Below, in pieces: positions 10,560 to 19,855 of a stretch of 47,434 nucleotides of DNA (position 1 is its first letter; each line of letters begins with the position of its first letter). This DNA is from Alteromonadaceae bacterium (GTDB taxonomy: Bacteria; Pseudomonadota; Gammaproteobacteria; Enterobacterales; Alteromonadaceae), in assembly GCA_015487235.1 (NCBI GenBank), contig WFQC01000080.1, forward strand, positions 1 to 47,434, written 5' to 3'. The position numbers were made by a program, and so were the translations under genes. Below the pieces are notes generated by a model. It saw only the letters and a list, made by a program, of their open reading frames with translations. It had not been told where the DNA came from and searched no databases.

Positions 10560-12857
10560 TTAATTATTGAGAAAATATGGACGTTTATAGCCAAATATAC
10601 TCGAGTTAAACATATCTTCAATGCCGACACTCGATTGTTGGCCTCCCAGACCTTTGATAACAAATTGTACCACAAAGCCTGCATCAAATTCATTGTGGGT
10701 TGTATTGGTCGCAAATTCATCAATTTTTGAATTAATACTGCGACGATATGCTAAACGAATAGCCCAACAACAACTTTCATATTGAAATCCTGCATAGCTT
10801 TCGATACTGCGTTTGTTCACTAAGTCTTGCGTTAAACGTCCGACAAATTGCCAATCTTTATTGATCCTTGCACTGGCAAGTAAAGAGGCTTGTTCAATTT
10901 TATTGCCTGAAACATTGCTTGCATAGCGATGATTTAGCTGTATTAAATGGCCTTTACTGTATTGGTAATCTATGTTTACTTCACTTTTTCGGGTGATGCT
11001 TTTTTCAGTATCGTATTGAATATCACCACTTAATTGCCATTTGTTGCTAATTTGATAAAACAAGTCGGCAGCCAATGCAGATTGATTAACCGCAACGCCT
11101 TGCTCATCATCAGTAATGACATTACTGTTATTTAAATATAAAATTTTACCTAAACTTAGTCGAAAAATTTCTTGATTAGTTCCATTAAAAATTCGACTGG
11201 TTAATCCCCAAGAAAATTGATTGGCTTGCGCTATTCTATCTAAACCGCTAAAACGCCTATCTCTAAATAAGCCATCGTAATCATCTTGTAATATGGTTGT
11301 GTCATAAATACCAATATTATTTTGATTTTTATAAGGAATATATAAATATTGTATTTGAGGCTCTAAGGTTTGACTTAAATTGTCGCCAAAATAAGAAAAG
11401 CTTCTATCTAAATTAAGCCCTGCATGTAATCGTAATTTAGGTAATGTTCTACTGACATATTTTGTGAGAGGGCTGTTAGCAAGTAACAGGGAGCTTTTAT
11501 AATCTTGTTGGTAATAGGTTTGTAATACTTTGATTTCTGAGTTTAAAAACCAAGCAGGATGTGAAACAGGAAAGGTAAAGCCTGTTTCTATATGATAACG
11601 GTTAGCTTCGGGCAAGTTAAGATCTGTGGTTTCAAAACGACTAATTTCTGAATAAAATTCAAAACTGGCTTCATTATTAAAAGGTAAAGGTTGAAAGCTA
11701 CTAAACTCTATTTGAGGTACGGTTTTATAGCTTTGTACATGGTTACCTAGTACTTCAAAATCTTGTAACTTAATGGTAGCTTGCCAGTTATTGGCAAAAT
11801 AAGAAAGCTCACCAATTTGATATAAATAAGCATCGTTTGAGTTGTAATGTTCGCTGCCTATGTCAACTAAATAATTGTCATCACTAATGGTGGTATAGTC
11901 GGCGTAAAGCCTAAAGTTATCGGAAAAAGTACCTGTATGTTGTATGCGGGCAAGATAGCGAGTGTCACCGTTAAGCGTATTTTCATCTTGACTTAAGTAT
12001 TCAACATTAATAGACCCTTGATGCAAACCTGATAAATAACGTAACTCTGTTAAAAGCTGTAAACCTCGCTTAGACATATAGCGCGGCGTAATTGTCGCAT
12101 CCATATTTTCAGCAATATTCCAGTAATAAGGTGTTGATATTTCAAACCCTGAACGGTTGGTTGACCCTATTTTAGGATAAAGAAAACCTGATTTTCGTTC
12201 GCTAGTAACCGGAAATGAAAAGTAAGGAATATAAAATACGGGTATATCAAATAGTTTTAATTTGGCGTGATAGGCTTCACCTTGATTTTTTGCGGTTGAG
12301 ATATAAATTTTGCCTGCTTCAAGTAGCCAATCGGGTTGTTCGCCTTGGCAAGTTGTAAAGGTAGAATCGCGTAATATTAGATCGCCACGTTGGGTTATTT
12401 GTAACGCTTTTGCACTACCATGAGCCGGATTATTCGCCAGTTGATAAGATGAGTCGTTAAGTATAGTGGATTTTTCGTCATTGTTGGCGTTAATTGATTG
12501 TGCTAATACATCAATATTGTTCGATTGATAATGAATATTACCTTTAGCGTTAAAGTTTGCTTTGATGCGGTTAAATTCTAAATATTCTGCTTTTAGGCGC
12601 TGATCTTTATTAATCATCACCACATTGCCAGAAAAGGTAGCGATTTCGTTGCGTGCAATCTCTGAATGTTGACTGATAATTGTGATGGCATTATCGTCGG
12701 TAATTGGCTGTGGTATGGTAATTTTTTGCTGTATTTTTAAGGGGCAAGTCAAGAGTAAAGCATCACCACTTGGTGGTAATGTCTTTACTTGTTCGGCTGC
12801 AAATGCATAAGCAGGAAAAAGAGCATAAAAAAATAAATAATTAAAGGAACAGCGCAT
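10560..12857 (-). CDS. lptD: LPS assembly protein LptD
   Basis: Outer-membrane beta-barrel that, with LptE, inserts lipopolysaccharide into the outer leaflet. A signal peptide ends near AYAFA (residue 20). The periplasmic jellyroll (OstA-like, about 50-150) is followed by the barrel, and the protein ends in a aromatic-rich strand. The four cysteines that form the two inter-domain disulfides in E. coli LptD are all present: C38, C170 and the adjacent pair C696-C697. The 765 residues are near the usual length (784). First gene of the operon. Confidence 0.96.
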   Translation of the reverse strand: MRCSFNYLFFYALFPAYAFAAEQVKTLPPSGDALLLTCPLKIQQKITIPQPITDDNAITIISQHSEIARNEIATFSGNVVMINKDQRLKAEYLEFNRIKANFNAKGNIHYQSNNIDVLAQSINANNDEKSTILNDSSYQLANNPAHGSAKALQITQRGDLILRDSTFTTCQGEQPDWLLEAGKIYISTAKNQGEAYHAKLKLFDIPVFYIPYFSFPVTSERKSGFLYPKIGSTNRSGFEISTPYYWNIAENMDATITPRYMSKRGLQLLTELRYLSGLHQGSINVEYLSQDENTLNGDTRYLARIQHTGTFSDNFRLYADYTTISDDNYLVDIGSEHYNSNDAYLYQIGELSYFANNWQATIKLQDFEVLGNHVQSYKTVPQIEFSSFQPLPFNNEASFEFYSEISRFETTDLNLPEANRYHIETGFTFPVSHPAWFLNSEIKVLQTYYQQDYKSSLLLANSPLTKYVSRTLPKLRLHAGLNLDRSFSYFGDNLSQTLEPQIQYLYIPYKNQNNIGIYDTTILQDDYDGLFRDRRFSGLDRIAQANQFSWGLTSRIFNGTNQEIFRLSLGKILYLNNSNVITDDEQGVAVNQSALAADLFYQISNKWQLSGDIQYDTEKSITRKSEVNIDYQYSKGHLIQLNHRYASNVSGNKIEQASLLASARINKDWQFVGRLTQDLVNKRSIESYAGFQYESCCWAIRLAYRRSINSKIDEFATNTTHNEFDAGFVVQFVIKGLGGQQSSVGIEDMFNSSIFGYKRPYFLNN

Positions 12858-13262
12858 TTATTACCCGAGAAAAAGTTACTGAAAATATCAAAACAGCGTA
12901 ATGATATAGTAATTTTCATTGTCTCGCTAATTTGAATACTAAATATTTTTGCAAATAATGCTGAGTGTAGACCTTATAAGTTTGAATTTTGTTCAATCTA
13001 AAAGTGCTTAGTTTATCGCGTCACCTTATTCGTGCTAATTTATCGATAACCTTTGACCAAGGCTTGAGTTAGCAATTAATTCGATAGAATGTTGATTAGA
13101 TCTTTTTAAAACTTCTTGTTAACTGTTAAAGTTAGCTATTAAAACAATCGTTGTCTTTGAGTGGGCTTGCGTTAATTTTACTGATCAGTTGTGTGTTATA
13201 TAGCTGGTGATCACTAAAGACGGCTGTTTTTGAGTTCACCTGTTAATAAAATAAGAGTTGCT
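12858..13262. other. 405-base intergenic region between lptD and djlA
   Basis: This divergent gap must hold promoters for the lptD operon and djlA. I see no gene and no consensus promoter with good spacing. It holds two short TGATCA-centred palindromes, ACTGATCAGT (13180-13189) and GTGATCAC (13207-13214), with centres 26 bases apart, just before the djlA start. The remainder is AT-rich and unstructured by eye. Confidence 0.5.
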
Positions 13263-14048
13263 ATGCGTATTTGGGGTAAAGTATTAGGCTTTTTGTTTGG
13301 CTTTATGTTGAGCAAAAATATTTTTGGAGCCTTATTGGGCATGTGGTTAGGTCATCGTTTTGATCGAGGTATTGGGCTTGATTTTAGTGATCTAACCAAG
13401 AATGAATCGAATATTCAAGCAGACTTCTTTTATAGTACCTTTTCAGTGATGGGTTTTTTAGCGAAAGCGAATGGTCGGGTGAGTGAGCATGAAATAGCTT
13501 TTGCCAGTGCTTATATGGATCAATTGGGCTTAACGGGGGAAATGCGCGCACAAGCACAAGAAGCCTTCCGTGAAGGAAAAACGGTAGGGTTTCCATTTGT
13601 TGATCGTTTGAAAAAATTTAAGCGCAGTTGTGGTAACCGTCATGATCTTTTATTAATGTTTCTTGAAATTCAAATACAACTTGCCTTTGCTGATGGAGAG
13701 CTTGATAGCGATGAGCGTCAAGTTTTACATACCATAGCTAAAACACTTGGTTTTTCACAACATGATTTAGATAGATTATTAGACATGATTATTGCTGGAG
13801 CGCAATTTCAGCAAGGTGCAGGTAATAATCATGTAGATCAAGCACAACAACTCAGTAGTGCTTATAAAATTTTAGGGGTGAGTGAAAATAGTACGAAACA
13901 AGAGATAAAAAAAGCTTATCGAAAATTAATGGCACAGCATCACCCTGATAAACTTGTCGCTAAAGGCTTACCGCCTGAAATGATGGAAATGGCAAAACAA
14001 AAAGCCCAAGAAATACAAGCAGCTTATGATTTAGTTACAAAAAAATAG
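13263..14048 (+). CDS. djlA: co-chaperone DjlA
   Basis: Membrane-anchored J-domain protein that stimulates DnaK. One N-terminal membrane segment (about residues 5-30, Gly-rich) is followed by a TerB-like helical domain (EIQIQLAFADGELDSDERQVL) and a C-terminal J domain. The J domain has the HPD motif at 227-229 and starts at YKILGVSENS. ATG 13263 with AAGAG five bases upstream aligns with E. coli DjlA. An upstream TTG (13230) would add 11 residues before the membrane segment and is less likely. 261 residues. Divergent from lptD, as in E. coli. Confidence 0.95.
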   Translation: MRIWGKVLGFLFGFMLSKNIFGALLGMWLGHRFDRGIGLDFSDLTKNESNIQADFFYSTFSVMGFLAKANGRVSEHEIAFASAYMDQLGLTGEMRAQAQEAFREGKTVGFPFVDRLKKFKRSCGNRHDLLLMFLEIQIQLAFADGELDSDERQVLHTIAKTLGFSQHDLDRLLDMIIAGAQFQQGAGNNHVDQAQQLSSAYKILGVSENSTKQEIKKAYRKLMAQHHPDKLVAKGLPPEMMEMAKQKAQEIQAAYDLVTKK

Positions 14049-14081
14049 ATTACACTTAGTTACACCATTTATGAGCAAAAC

Positions 14082-14094
14082 GACATATTATGTC
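14082..14094. promoter_or_regulatory. 13-bp palindrome upstream of the carbonic anhydrase gene
   Basis: GACATATTATGTC is palindromic, with 5-bp arms and a 3-base centre, and lies 56 bases before the start. The identical 13-mer recurs at 46708-46720 before nfeD, with a similar right flank (TGACGTT here, AGTCGTT there). It looks like a transcription-factor operator; the factor is not identifiable here. Confidence 0.5.
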
Positions 14095-14150
14095 TGACGT
14101 TGAATAAGTAAACAGTAAAAATTAACCTGGTAAAACTCTTAGGAGCAACA

Positions 14151-14888
14151 ATGAAACTTTTAACCCTTTCTTTATTACTTTCTAGTGTTGCGTTTGCAAG
14201 CACTGCGAGCGAAACACATTGGCAATATAGCGGTAAACATGGCGCTGCACATTGGGGAGAGTTATCTCCTAAATTTAGTACTTGTAGTACGGGTGTAAAC
14301 CAATCACCAATAGATATTAAAACGACAATTGAAGCACAACTACCTGTGTTAAAGCTTAATTATAGTGCCAGCAATGTAGAATTAATTAATAATGGTCACA
14401 CTATTCAGGCTAACATTAAAGGTAATAATACTTTTACAAATGATGATGGCCAATTCGATTTAAAACAATTTCATTTTCATGCACCAAGTGAAAATACTAT
14501 TAATGGACAATCGTTTCCTTTAGAAGCTCATTTTGTTCATGCGGATGCTAATGGTCGTTTAGCGGTTATCGGTTTAATGTTTAAAGCCGGTAGTGAAAAT
14601 AAAGTATTGGCAAAATTATGGAATAAAATGCCTGCAAAAGCAGGTCAAAAAGCACAAATTGCAGAAACGTTACAAAGCTTAGATTTATTGCCAAATAATG
14701 CCAGTAAAGATTACTATCGCTTTAATGGTTCGCTCACTACTCCACCGTGTTCAGAAGGGGTACGTTGGTTTGTGCTAAAAGAACCTGTTGAAGCTTCAAC
14801 AGCACAAATCGAAAAGTTTCATAAATTAATGGGTGGCGACACTAATCGCCCAGTGCAACCTGTTAATGCGCGAGTGATATTACGTTAA
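14151..14888 (+). CDS. periplasmic alpha-type carbonic anhydrase
   Basis: Interconverts CO2 and bicarbonate in the periplasm. A signal peptide of about 19 residues (MKLLTLSLLLSSVAFAS) precedes WQYSGKHGAAHWGEL, the usual alpha-CA opening. The three zinc ligands are H108 and H110 (FHFHAPSEN) and H127 (EAHFVH). QSPIDI and SLTTPPCSEGVRW are conserved, and C45 plus the Cys of PPCSEG probably form the family disulfide. The 245 residues are normal. GGAG precedes the ATG. It is a single gene closed by a terminator, with a palindrome 56 bases upstream that may be an operator. Confidence 0.96.
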   Translation: MKLLTLSLLLSSVAFASTASETHWQYSGKHGAAHWGELSPKFSTCSTGVNQSPIDIKTTIEAQLPVLKLNYSASNVELINNGHTIQANIKGNNTFTNDDGQFDLKQFHFHAPSENTINGQSFPLEAHFVHADANGRLAVIGLMFKAGSENKVLAKLWNKMPAKAGQKAQIAETLQSLDLLPNNASKDYYRFNGSLTTPPCSEGVRWFVLKEPVEASTAQIEKFHKLMGGDTNRPVQPVNARVILR

Positions 14889-14907
14889 TTGTTGCTTTAG
14901 CTCAAAT

Positions 14908-14937
14908 AAGGGTTACTCATTTGTAGCCCTTTTTTAT
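14908..14937 (+). terminator. Rho-independent terminator after the carbonic anhydrase gene
   Basis: AAGGGTTAC (14908-14916) pairs with GTAGCCCTT (14923-14931) with one G-T pair, a 6-base loop and a following T run. It lies between converging genes. Confidence 0.82.
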
Positions 14938-14954
14938 TGCTAACAACAGGCATA

Positions 14955-15908
14955 CTACCAACCTATCTTTTTCAACCAACCGTTAATTGTTTTGAGTAAT
15001 ATTTCTGGCGGATAATAACCACTGTAAATATTGTCGAGTTGTTTTTGCTGGTAATAGACTTTGAGTTGCCTTTTACTTTCAGCAAGACGTAGTGGTGCAC
15101 TGTAAATAGCTTGACGACTATCACGAGCAAGGTATAAATCTAAAACAGGTATTTCAAGTACTGCTAGTTGTTTCGCAAATTGCTGATTATCTGCTTCGGT
15201 AAGTAAATGCCCACTTAACATCACTAAGCTTGCTGGGTGTCCAAGCTTTTTTTCTTGATATAATTCAATTAATAAGGCGGCGTTACTACCTTCTGCAATC
15301 ATTAAAAATATACCTGGGTAGTTAGCGGCTTGTGCCATAACTTTAGTGATAATAGCTTGAAGCCTTTGCTTATATTGCGCAAGTGACTGTTTATTTTCTT
15401 CGGCTCGCTCAAGAACATTAAGTTTTGTTGATGGGTAATTACTTGGTTTTTCTGGTGATTGTATGGTAATGGTTGTCCAACCTTGGCGAGGTAAACTGTT
15501 ACGTAAAAAATTAATGGCTTGTGGTGCTGTGGCGACTTGCTGCCAGTTAGGAACTAAAATAGCCACGCCTTTGGCATTGGCGGTGGTTTGTTCATTTACT
15601 AAGGTAATAATGTCATCACTGCCGATTAATAATGGCTTTATTTGTTCATTAGTAAGGTAATGACTAATATCACTTTTGTAGAGTGCTTCTAAACTAATAG
15701 GTGCTTGAATGGGTGCGCGTTTAATCGTTTTTTGCGTTGAAGTAGAGGCTACACTATCATCTTGTTTGCTTGCTTTTGCAGGTTGGTTCTTTTCTTTAGT
15801 TGTTGTGGTGGCAGTGGTTTTACTGTCTTCTTTTTGTTGAGCTAGCGCGGGTGTAGATAAACCAATAAGTAAGGTAATAATAAGCGTAAATAAAAAATTA
15901 TAGCGCAT
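14955..15908 (-). CDS. DUF3530 family exported protein
   Basis: Exported protein of unknown function with an alpha/beta-hydrolase-like core. A signal peptide (ends near TPALA, residue 23) is followed by a low-complexity Thr/Lys/Gln linker to about residue 65. The domain has GVAILVPNWQQVA, LPRQGWTTITIQSP and MIAEGSNAALLIELY. The last has a nucleophile-elbow look (EGSNA), but Ser is not in a clean GxSxG, so activity is uncertain. 317 residues. It lies 61 bases after rluA on the same strand and may be in the rapA-rluA unit. The DUF3530 assignment comes from these motifs by memory. Confidence 0.75.
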   Translation of the reverse strand: MRYNFLFTLIITLLIGLSTPALAQQKEDSKTTATTTTKEKNQPAKASKQDDSVASTSTQKTIKRAPIQAPISLEALYKSDISHYLTNEQIKPLLIGSDDIITLVNEQTTANAKGVAILVPNWQQVATAPQAINFLRNSLPRQGWTTITIQSPEKPSNYPSTKLNVLERAEENKQSLAQYKQRLQAIITKVMAQAANYPGIFLMIAEGSNAALLIELYQEKKLGHPASLVMLSGHLLTEADNQQFAKQLAVLEIPVLDLYLARDSRQAIYSAPLRLAESKRQLKVYYQQKQLDNIYSGYYPPEILLKTINGWLKKIGW

Positions 15909-15969
15909 AGTTTACTAACATATTGTTAAGGTTATCGTCTTTAAGGTATCGGCCAATAACTTATTTTCT

Positions 15970-16638
15970 TTAAGTAAAAGGGCTGGTGCAAGTGAATTTC
16001 ATTGCTTTATTCGTAACAGGGTGTGTAATGGTTAGCATTTGCGCGTGTAGCTGTAAACGAGGGCTAACCGTTAATGCTTTATGGTGTGCGTATAAGCGAT
16101 CACCTAAAATAGGGTGACCTAAGGCCAGCATATGTACGCGTAATTGATGTGAGCGCCCAGTAATAGGCGTCAGCTCAACTAAAGTACTTTGTTGGTCTTG
16201 GCTTATTACCTTATACAGTGTTTTTGAAGGCTTGCCCCGTTCATGATCTACTTTTTGTTTTGGGCGGTTGGGCCAATCACAAATCAGTGGTAAGTCGATT
16301 GTGCCACTACTTTGTTCGATTTGACCATAAACACGTGCCAGATAAGACTTTTGGGTCTGTCTTTGTTCAAATTGGCGGCTAATATGTACATGAGCGGGTT
16401 TATTAAGCGCCATCAATAATATGCCAGAAGTGGCCATGTCCAAGCGGTGTACGATGGTTGCTGTTGGTAATACCCGTTGAACACGGTTTTGCAGGCAGTC
16501 TTGGTGCTCTGGTAAACGTCCTGGTACAGTCAGCAAGCCACTACTTTTATTTAATACAACAATATCATTATCTTGGTAAATAACATCAAGATAAGGGTGC
16601 ATTGGAGGCTGATAAATAAAATCAGGGTTTGCTGACAT
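15970..16638 (-). CDS. rluA: dual-specificity rRNA/tRNA pseudouridine synthase RluA
   Basis: Isomerises U746 of 23S rRNA and U32 of several tRNAs in E. coli. The catalytic Asp is in HRLDMATSG; RSHQLRVHML and GHPILGDRLYA are the other family motifs. The 222 residues and the absence of an S4 domain separate RluA from RluC/RluD. It lies 10 bases after rapA. The E. coli order also places rluA beside rapA, and djlA and lptD are near in both genomes, which supports the assignment. Confidence 0.93.
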   Translation of the reverse strand: MSANPDFIYQPPMHPYLDVIYQDNDIVVLNKSSGLLTVPGRLPEHQDCLQNRVQRVLPTATIVHRLDMATSGILLMALNKPAHVHISRQFEQRQTQKSYLARVYGQIEQSSGTIDLPLICDWPNRPKQKVDHERGKPSKTLYKVISQDQQSTLVELTPITGRSHQLRVHMLALGHPILGDRLYAHHKALTVSPRLQLHAQMLTITHPVTNKAMKFTCTSPFT

Positions 16639-16648
16639 AACTTTTCCT

Positions 16649-19564
16649 TTAGTGGCTTACCACAATTAAACGTACTGCTTCAAATTTTAATTGAGCATTG
16701 TTAATAACGTGGCTTAGTTCTTGTTGCTGATGACTAATAAAATCAATTTCTTCTTGCCTAACACTGGGGTTTATTGCAGCAAGTGCAATTAAGCGTTGTT
16801 TTTCTTCACTTAGCGCACATTGCATTTGCGTTAGAGCTTTGTCTTGTATGTTGGTCGTTTTATTTTTGGCATGCTGCTCTGCTTTTGTTACTAAAGGTGC
16901 AATTTGGTTGCTTAATGCTTTGGTTAACTGTAATGCAATTTGTTTTTTGGTTGGTACAAGCTGGCTATCTAACACTTTTTCTGAAATTTTATCACTTAAG
17001 TCATTACCATGAGCATCAATTAAAATACGTACTGGCGTGGTTGGCAAATAGCGGCCTACTTGCAGCTTACTCGGCGCCATTGCTGATAAGGTATAAATAC
17101 ATTCTAAGAAAAAAGTACCAACCGGCAAGGCAGGATTCTTTAGCAGCCCAATACTGGCGTTACCGATTTCTTGCGATAAAATTAATTCCATCGTGCCGCG
17201 TACCATTGGGTGATCCCATGTGAGTAAATGGTAGTCTTCACAGGCGAGAGCCGTATCACGATTAAAAGTGACGGTTGTTCCATCATCAGGTAAACAAGGA
17301 AAATTAGCACTAAGCATGTGCTCCGTTGGGTTTAAAGCAATAGCATTGTCAGCTTTATCGTCTTGAGCAATGCCAAAAACATCAAAGACCTGAAACATAA
17401 ATTGAGGTAAATGTATTTGTTGATCTTGTTGCTCAATGGCTGCTACTAATGCTTCGGCTTTACCTTGCCCTGATGAATGAATTTCAAGTAGTTTATCTCG
17501 TCCTGATTCCAACTCTTGTTTGATACTAAGGTGCTTTTGTTGGCTGTCTTTAATAAATTGCAGTGCTTGTTCACTACTTTCTAATCCTTGTAATGCTAGC
17601 GCCATTAGTTGTTCACCATAGCTTTCATAAACCGTTCGACCTGTAATGCAAGTATGTTCAAATGCATTAAGTGCTTGCTGATACCAGTTAAACAGTAAAG
17701 CTTGTGCTGAATTTTCAAAATAAGGCACATGTAATTCAATAGTATGCTTTTGACCAATACGATCTAAACGACCAATACGTTGCTCAAGTAGATCGGGGTT
17801 AGTAGGTAAGTCAAATAAAACTAAATGGTGGGCAAACTGAAAGTTACGACCTTCACTACCTATTTCTGAACACAATAATACTTGGGCGCTGTCTTCTTCT
17901 TGGGCAAAATAGGCAGCGGCTTTATCGCGTTCAAAAATAGTTAAACCTTCGTGAAAAACAGCAGCACGAATGCCTTGTTTTGTGCGTAAGGCATTTTCTA
18001 AATCGATCGCTGTTTGTGCGTGAGCACATATCACTAATACTTTTTCACGCTTTTCTGGACGATTAAGTGATTGCAGTAAATTAATGAGGTAATCAACCCG
18101 TGGGTCTATGTCATACCATTTATTAAGCGGGTTGGCTAAAGAATACAGTATTTCAGGCGTAAAGATATATTTAGCACGTTTAGACTGTGCCAAGATATCC
18201 CAGCTATCGCTATTAACAAAGTCATTAATTTGTGCTTGATAATGCTCTGGTAAACTTAAGGGCGTTGGGTTTAATTGACGTGCAGGAAAACCTTTAATGG
18301 TGTTGCGGCTATTGCGAAATAATATGCGACCAGTACCGTGGCGATCTAATAATTGCTTAAGAAGTTGTTGCCCTGCTGGTTGGCTAAGTGCGTTATCGTT
18401 ACTATTAAAGTCGTGAATTAATTGTACAATATCACTTTCTTTTAATAAGGCAGTTAATGTTTGTTGTTGATTTTGGTCGAGCTTTTCACCTGAAATAATC
18501 GCATTAGCTGCGCTAGCCACCTCGTTGTAATGACTTTCTTCTTCAACAAATTTTTGATAATCAAAAAAACGATCGGCATCGAGTAACTTTAAACGAGCAA
18601 AGTGACTTTCGTGCCCTAGTTGGTCAGGGGTAGCCGTTAATAACAATACACCAGGAATTTTTTGTGCAAGCTTTTCAACGCATTGATATTCAATGCTTGG
18701 GCTGTCTGGCTGCCAGTCTAAATGGTGCGCTTCATCAACCACCATAAGATCCCAGTTTTCAGCTAATAATGCTTGATACCATTGGGGGTTTTCACTGATA
18801 AAAGCAAGATTCACTAGCACCAGTTGTTCACTTGAAAAAGGGTTTTCACCGTCACTCTCAACGCAGCGATCATGATCAAAAATGCTAAAATGTAAATTAA
18901 AGCGGCGCAGCATTTCAACAAGCCATTGATGCATCAATGGCTCAGGTACAATAATAAGCACGCGTTGTGCTCTGCCGGTAACCAATTGCTGATGAATAAT
19001 TAACCCTGCCTCAATCGTTTTACCTAAGCCCACTTCATCGGCTAACAAAACACGAGGTGCAAAACGCTGACCTACTTCATCAGCAATATATAATTGGTGA
19101 GGAATTAAACTAACTCTACCGCCTACAAGGCCTGTTAAATGAGATTGTTGCTGTTGATATTGATGTTTTAAACAATCTCGACGTAAACGATACCAATCTA
19201 ATCGGTCAACTTGCCCATTGATCAATCGATCGTGTGGGTTATTAAATTTAATGAAATGATCGATCATCACTTCTTTTAAAGCGGCTTTTTCACCTGTATC
19301 TTGGCGTACACCATGATAGGTTAGTAGATGGTTTTCTTCGCTTATTGAATCAATTTTAAGTTGCCAGCCTTCATGGCTTGGAATGATATCGCCTACTTTA
19401 AATTTGATCCGAGTCAGTGGTGCATTTTGAATTGCATATTGTCGAGAATCACCCGTTGCGGTAAATAAAATGGTAACAAACCGCGGTTCTACCATCATTA
19501 CTGTACCTAAACCTTGATCTGATTCACCGTCGCTAATCCAACGTTGACCCGGATGAAAAACCAT
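16649..19564 (-). CDS. rapA: RNA polymerase-associated protein RapA
   Basis: Swi2/Snf2-type ATPase bound to RNA polymerase that helps recycle it after transcription. N-terminal tandem Tudor-like region (GQRWISDGESDQGLGTVM), then helicase lobes with Walker A ADEVGLGKTIEAG, the box DEAHH, LLLTATP, SEIGSEGRNFQF and QRIGRLDRIGQ. The C terminus ends in LIVVSH, as in E. coli. ATG 19564 is preferred over a TTG four codons earlier, because GGAG lies 6 bases before it. 971 residues, compared with 968 in E. coli. Probable first gene of rapA-rluA-DUF3530. Confidence 0.97.
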   Translation of the reverse strand: MVFHPGQRWISDGESDQGLGTVMMVEPRFVTILFTATGDSRQYAIQNAPLTRIKFKVGDIIPSHEGWQLKIDSISEENHLLTYHGVRQDTGEKAALKEVMIDHFIKFNNPHDRLINGQVDRLDWYRLRRDCLKHQYQQQQSHLTGLVGGRVSLIPHQLYIADEVGQRFAPRVLLADEVGLGKTIEAGLIIHQQLVTGRAQRVLIIVPEPLMHQWLVEMLRRFNLHFSIFDHDRCVESDGENPFSSEQLVLVNLAFISENPQWYQALLAENWDLMVVDEAHHLDWQPDSPSIEYQCVEKLAQKIPGVLLLTATPDQLGHESHFARLKLLDADRFFDYQKFVEEESHYNEVASAANAIISGEKLDQNQQQTLTALLKESDIVQLIHDFNSNDNALSQPAGQQLLKQLLDRHGTGRILFRNSRNTIKGFPARQLNPTPLSLPEHYQAQINDFVNSDSWDILAQSKRAKYIFTPEILYSLANPLNKWYDIDPRVDYLINLLQSLNRPEKREKVLVICAHAQTAIDLENALRTKQGIRAAVFHEGLTIFERDKAAAYFAQEEDSAQVLLCSEIGSEGRNFQFAHHLVLFDLPTNPDLLEQRIGRLDRIGQKHTIELHVPYFENSAQALLFNWYQQALNAFEHTCITGRTVYESYGEQLMALALQGLESSEQALQFIKDSQQKHLSIKQELESGRDKLLEIHSSGQGKAEALVAAIEQQDQQIHLPQFMFQVFDVFGIAQDDKADNAIALNPTEHMLSANFPCLPDDGTTVTFNRDTALACEDYHLLTWDHPMVRGTMELILSQEIGNASIGLLKNPALPVGTFFLECIYTLSAMAPSKLQVGRYLPTTPVRILIDAHGNDLSDKISEKVLDSQLVPTKKQIALQLTKALSNQIAPLVTKAEQHAKNKTTNIQDKALTQMQCALSEEKQRLIALAAINPSVRQEEIDFISHQQQELSHVINNAQLKFEAVRLIVVSH

Positions 19565-19730
19565 AAAACACTCCACAAATAACTAGCATTAAACAAATAT
19601 AAGCTTTATGCGCACAACCCTATTATTGTTATGCACACTAAAAAAGGGGCGCTATGTTAACGCTAACTTAGCTTTAATCATAGCTGTGTTGAGTAAAAAA
19701 TGCTGTTTTGTATGCTCGGGGGAGTTAAAA

Positions 19731-19776
19731 AATAAAAAAGCTGGCTTTAAACTAATCAATATAACATTAAAGCCAG
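19731..19776 (-). terminator. Rho-independent terminator after the PEP-CTERM-like gene
   Basis: On the minus strand a perfect 10-bp stem (19776-19767 with 19750-19741), with a 16-base loop, runs into CTTTTTTATTTTTT. It ends the transcript of the gene at 19856-20590 before rapA. The loop is large, but the stem and T tract are good. Confidence 0.7.
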
Positions 19777-19855
19777 TAAGCTAACTGTGAACAAAAAATA
19801 ATGACATTAGGTATGGTTGTTTATTGCTTGCTTTGACAAGCGCTAGTGCTGTGCT

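Noticed and set aside
16774-17223. 149-residue hydrophobic frame antisense to rapA
   Set aside because: Its hydrophobic look comes from the complement of Gln/Lys-rich codons of rapA; no start signal.
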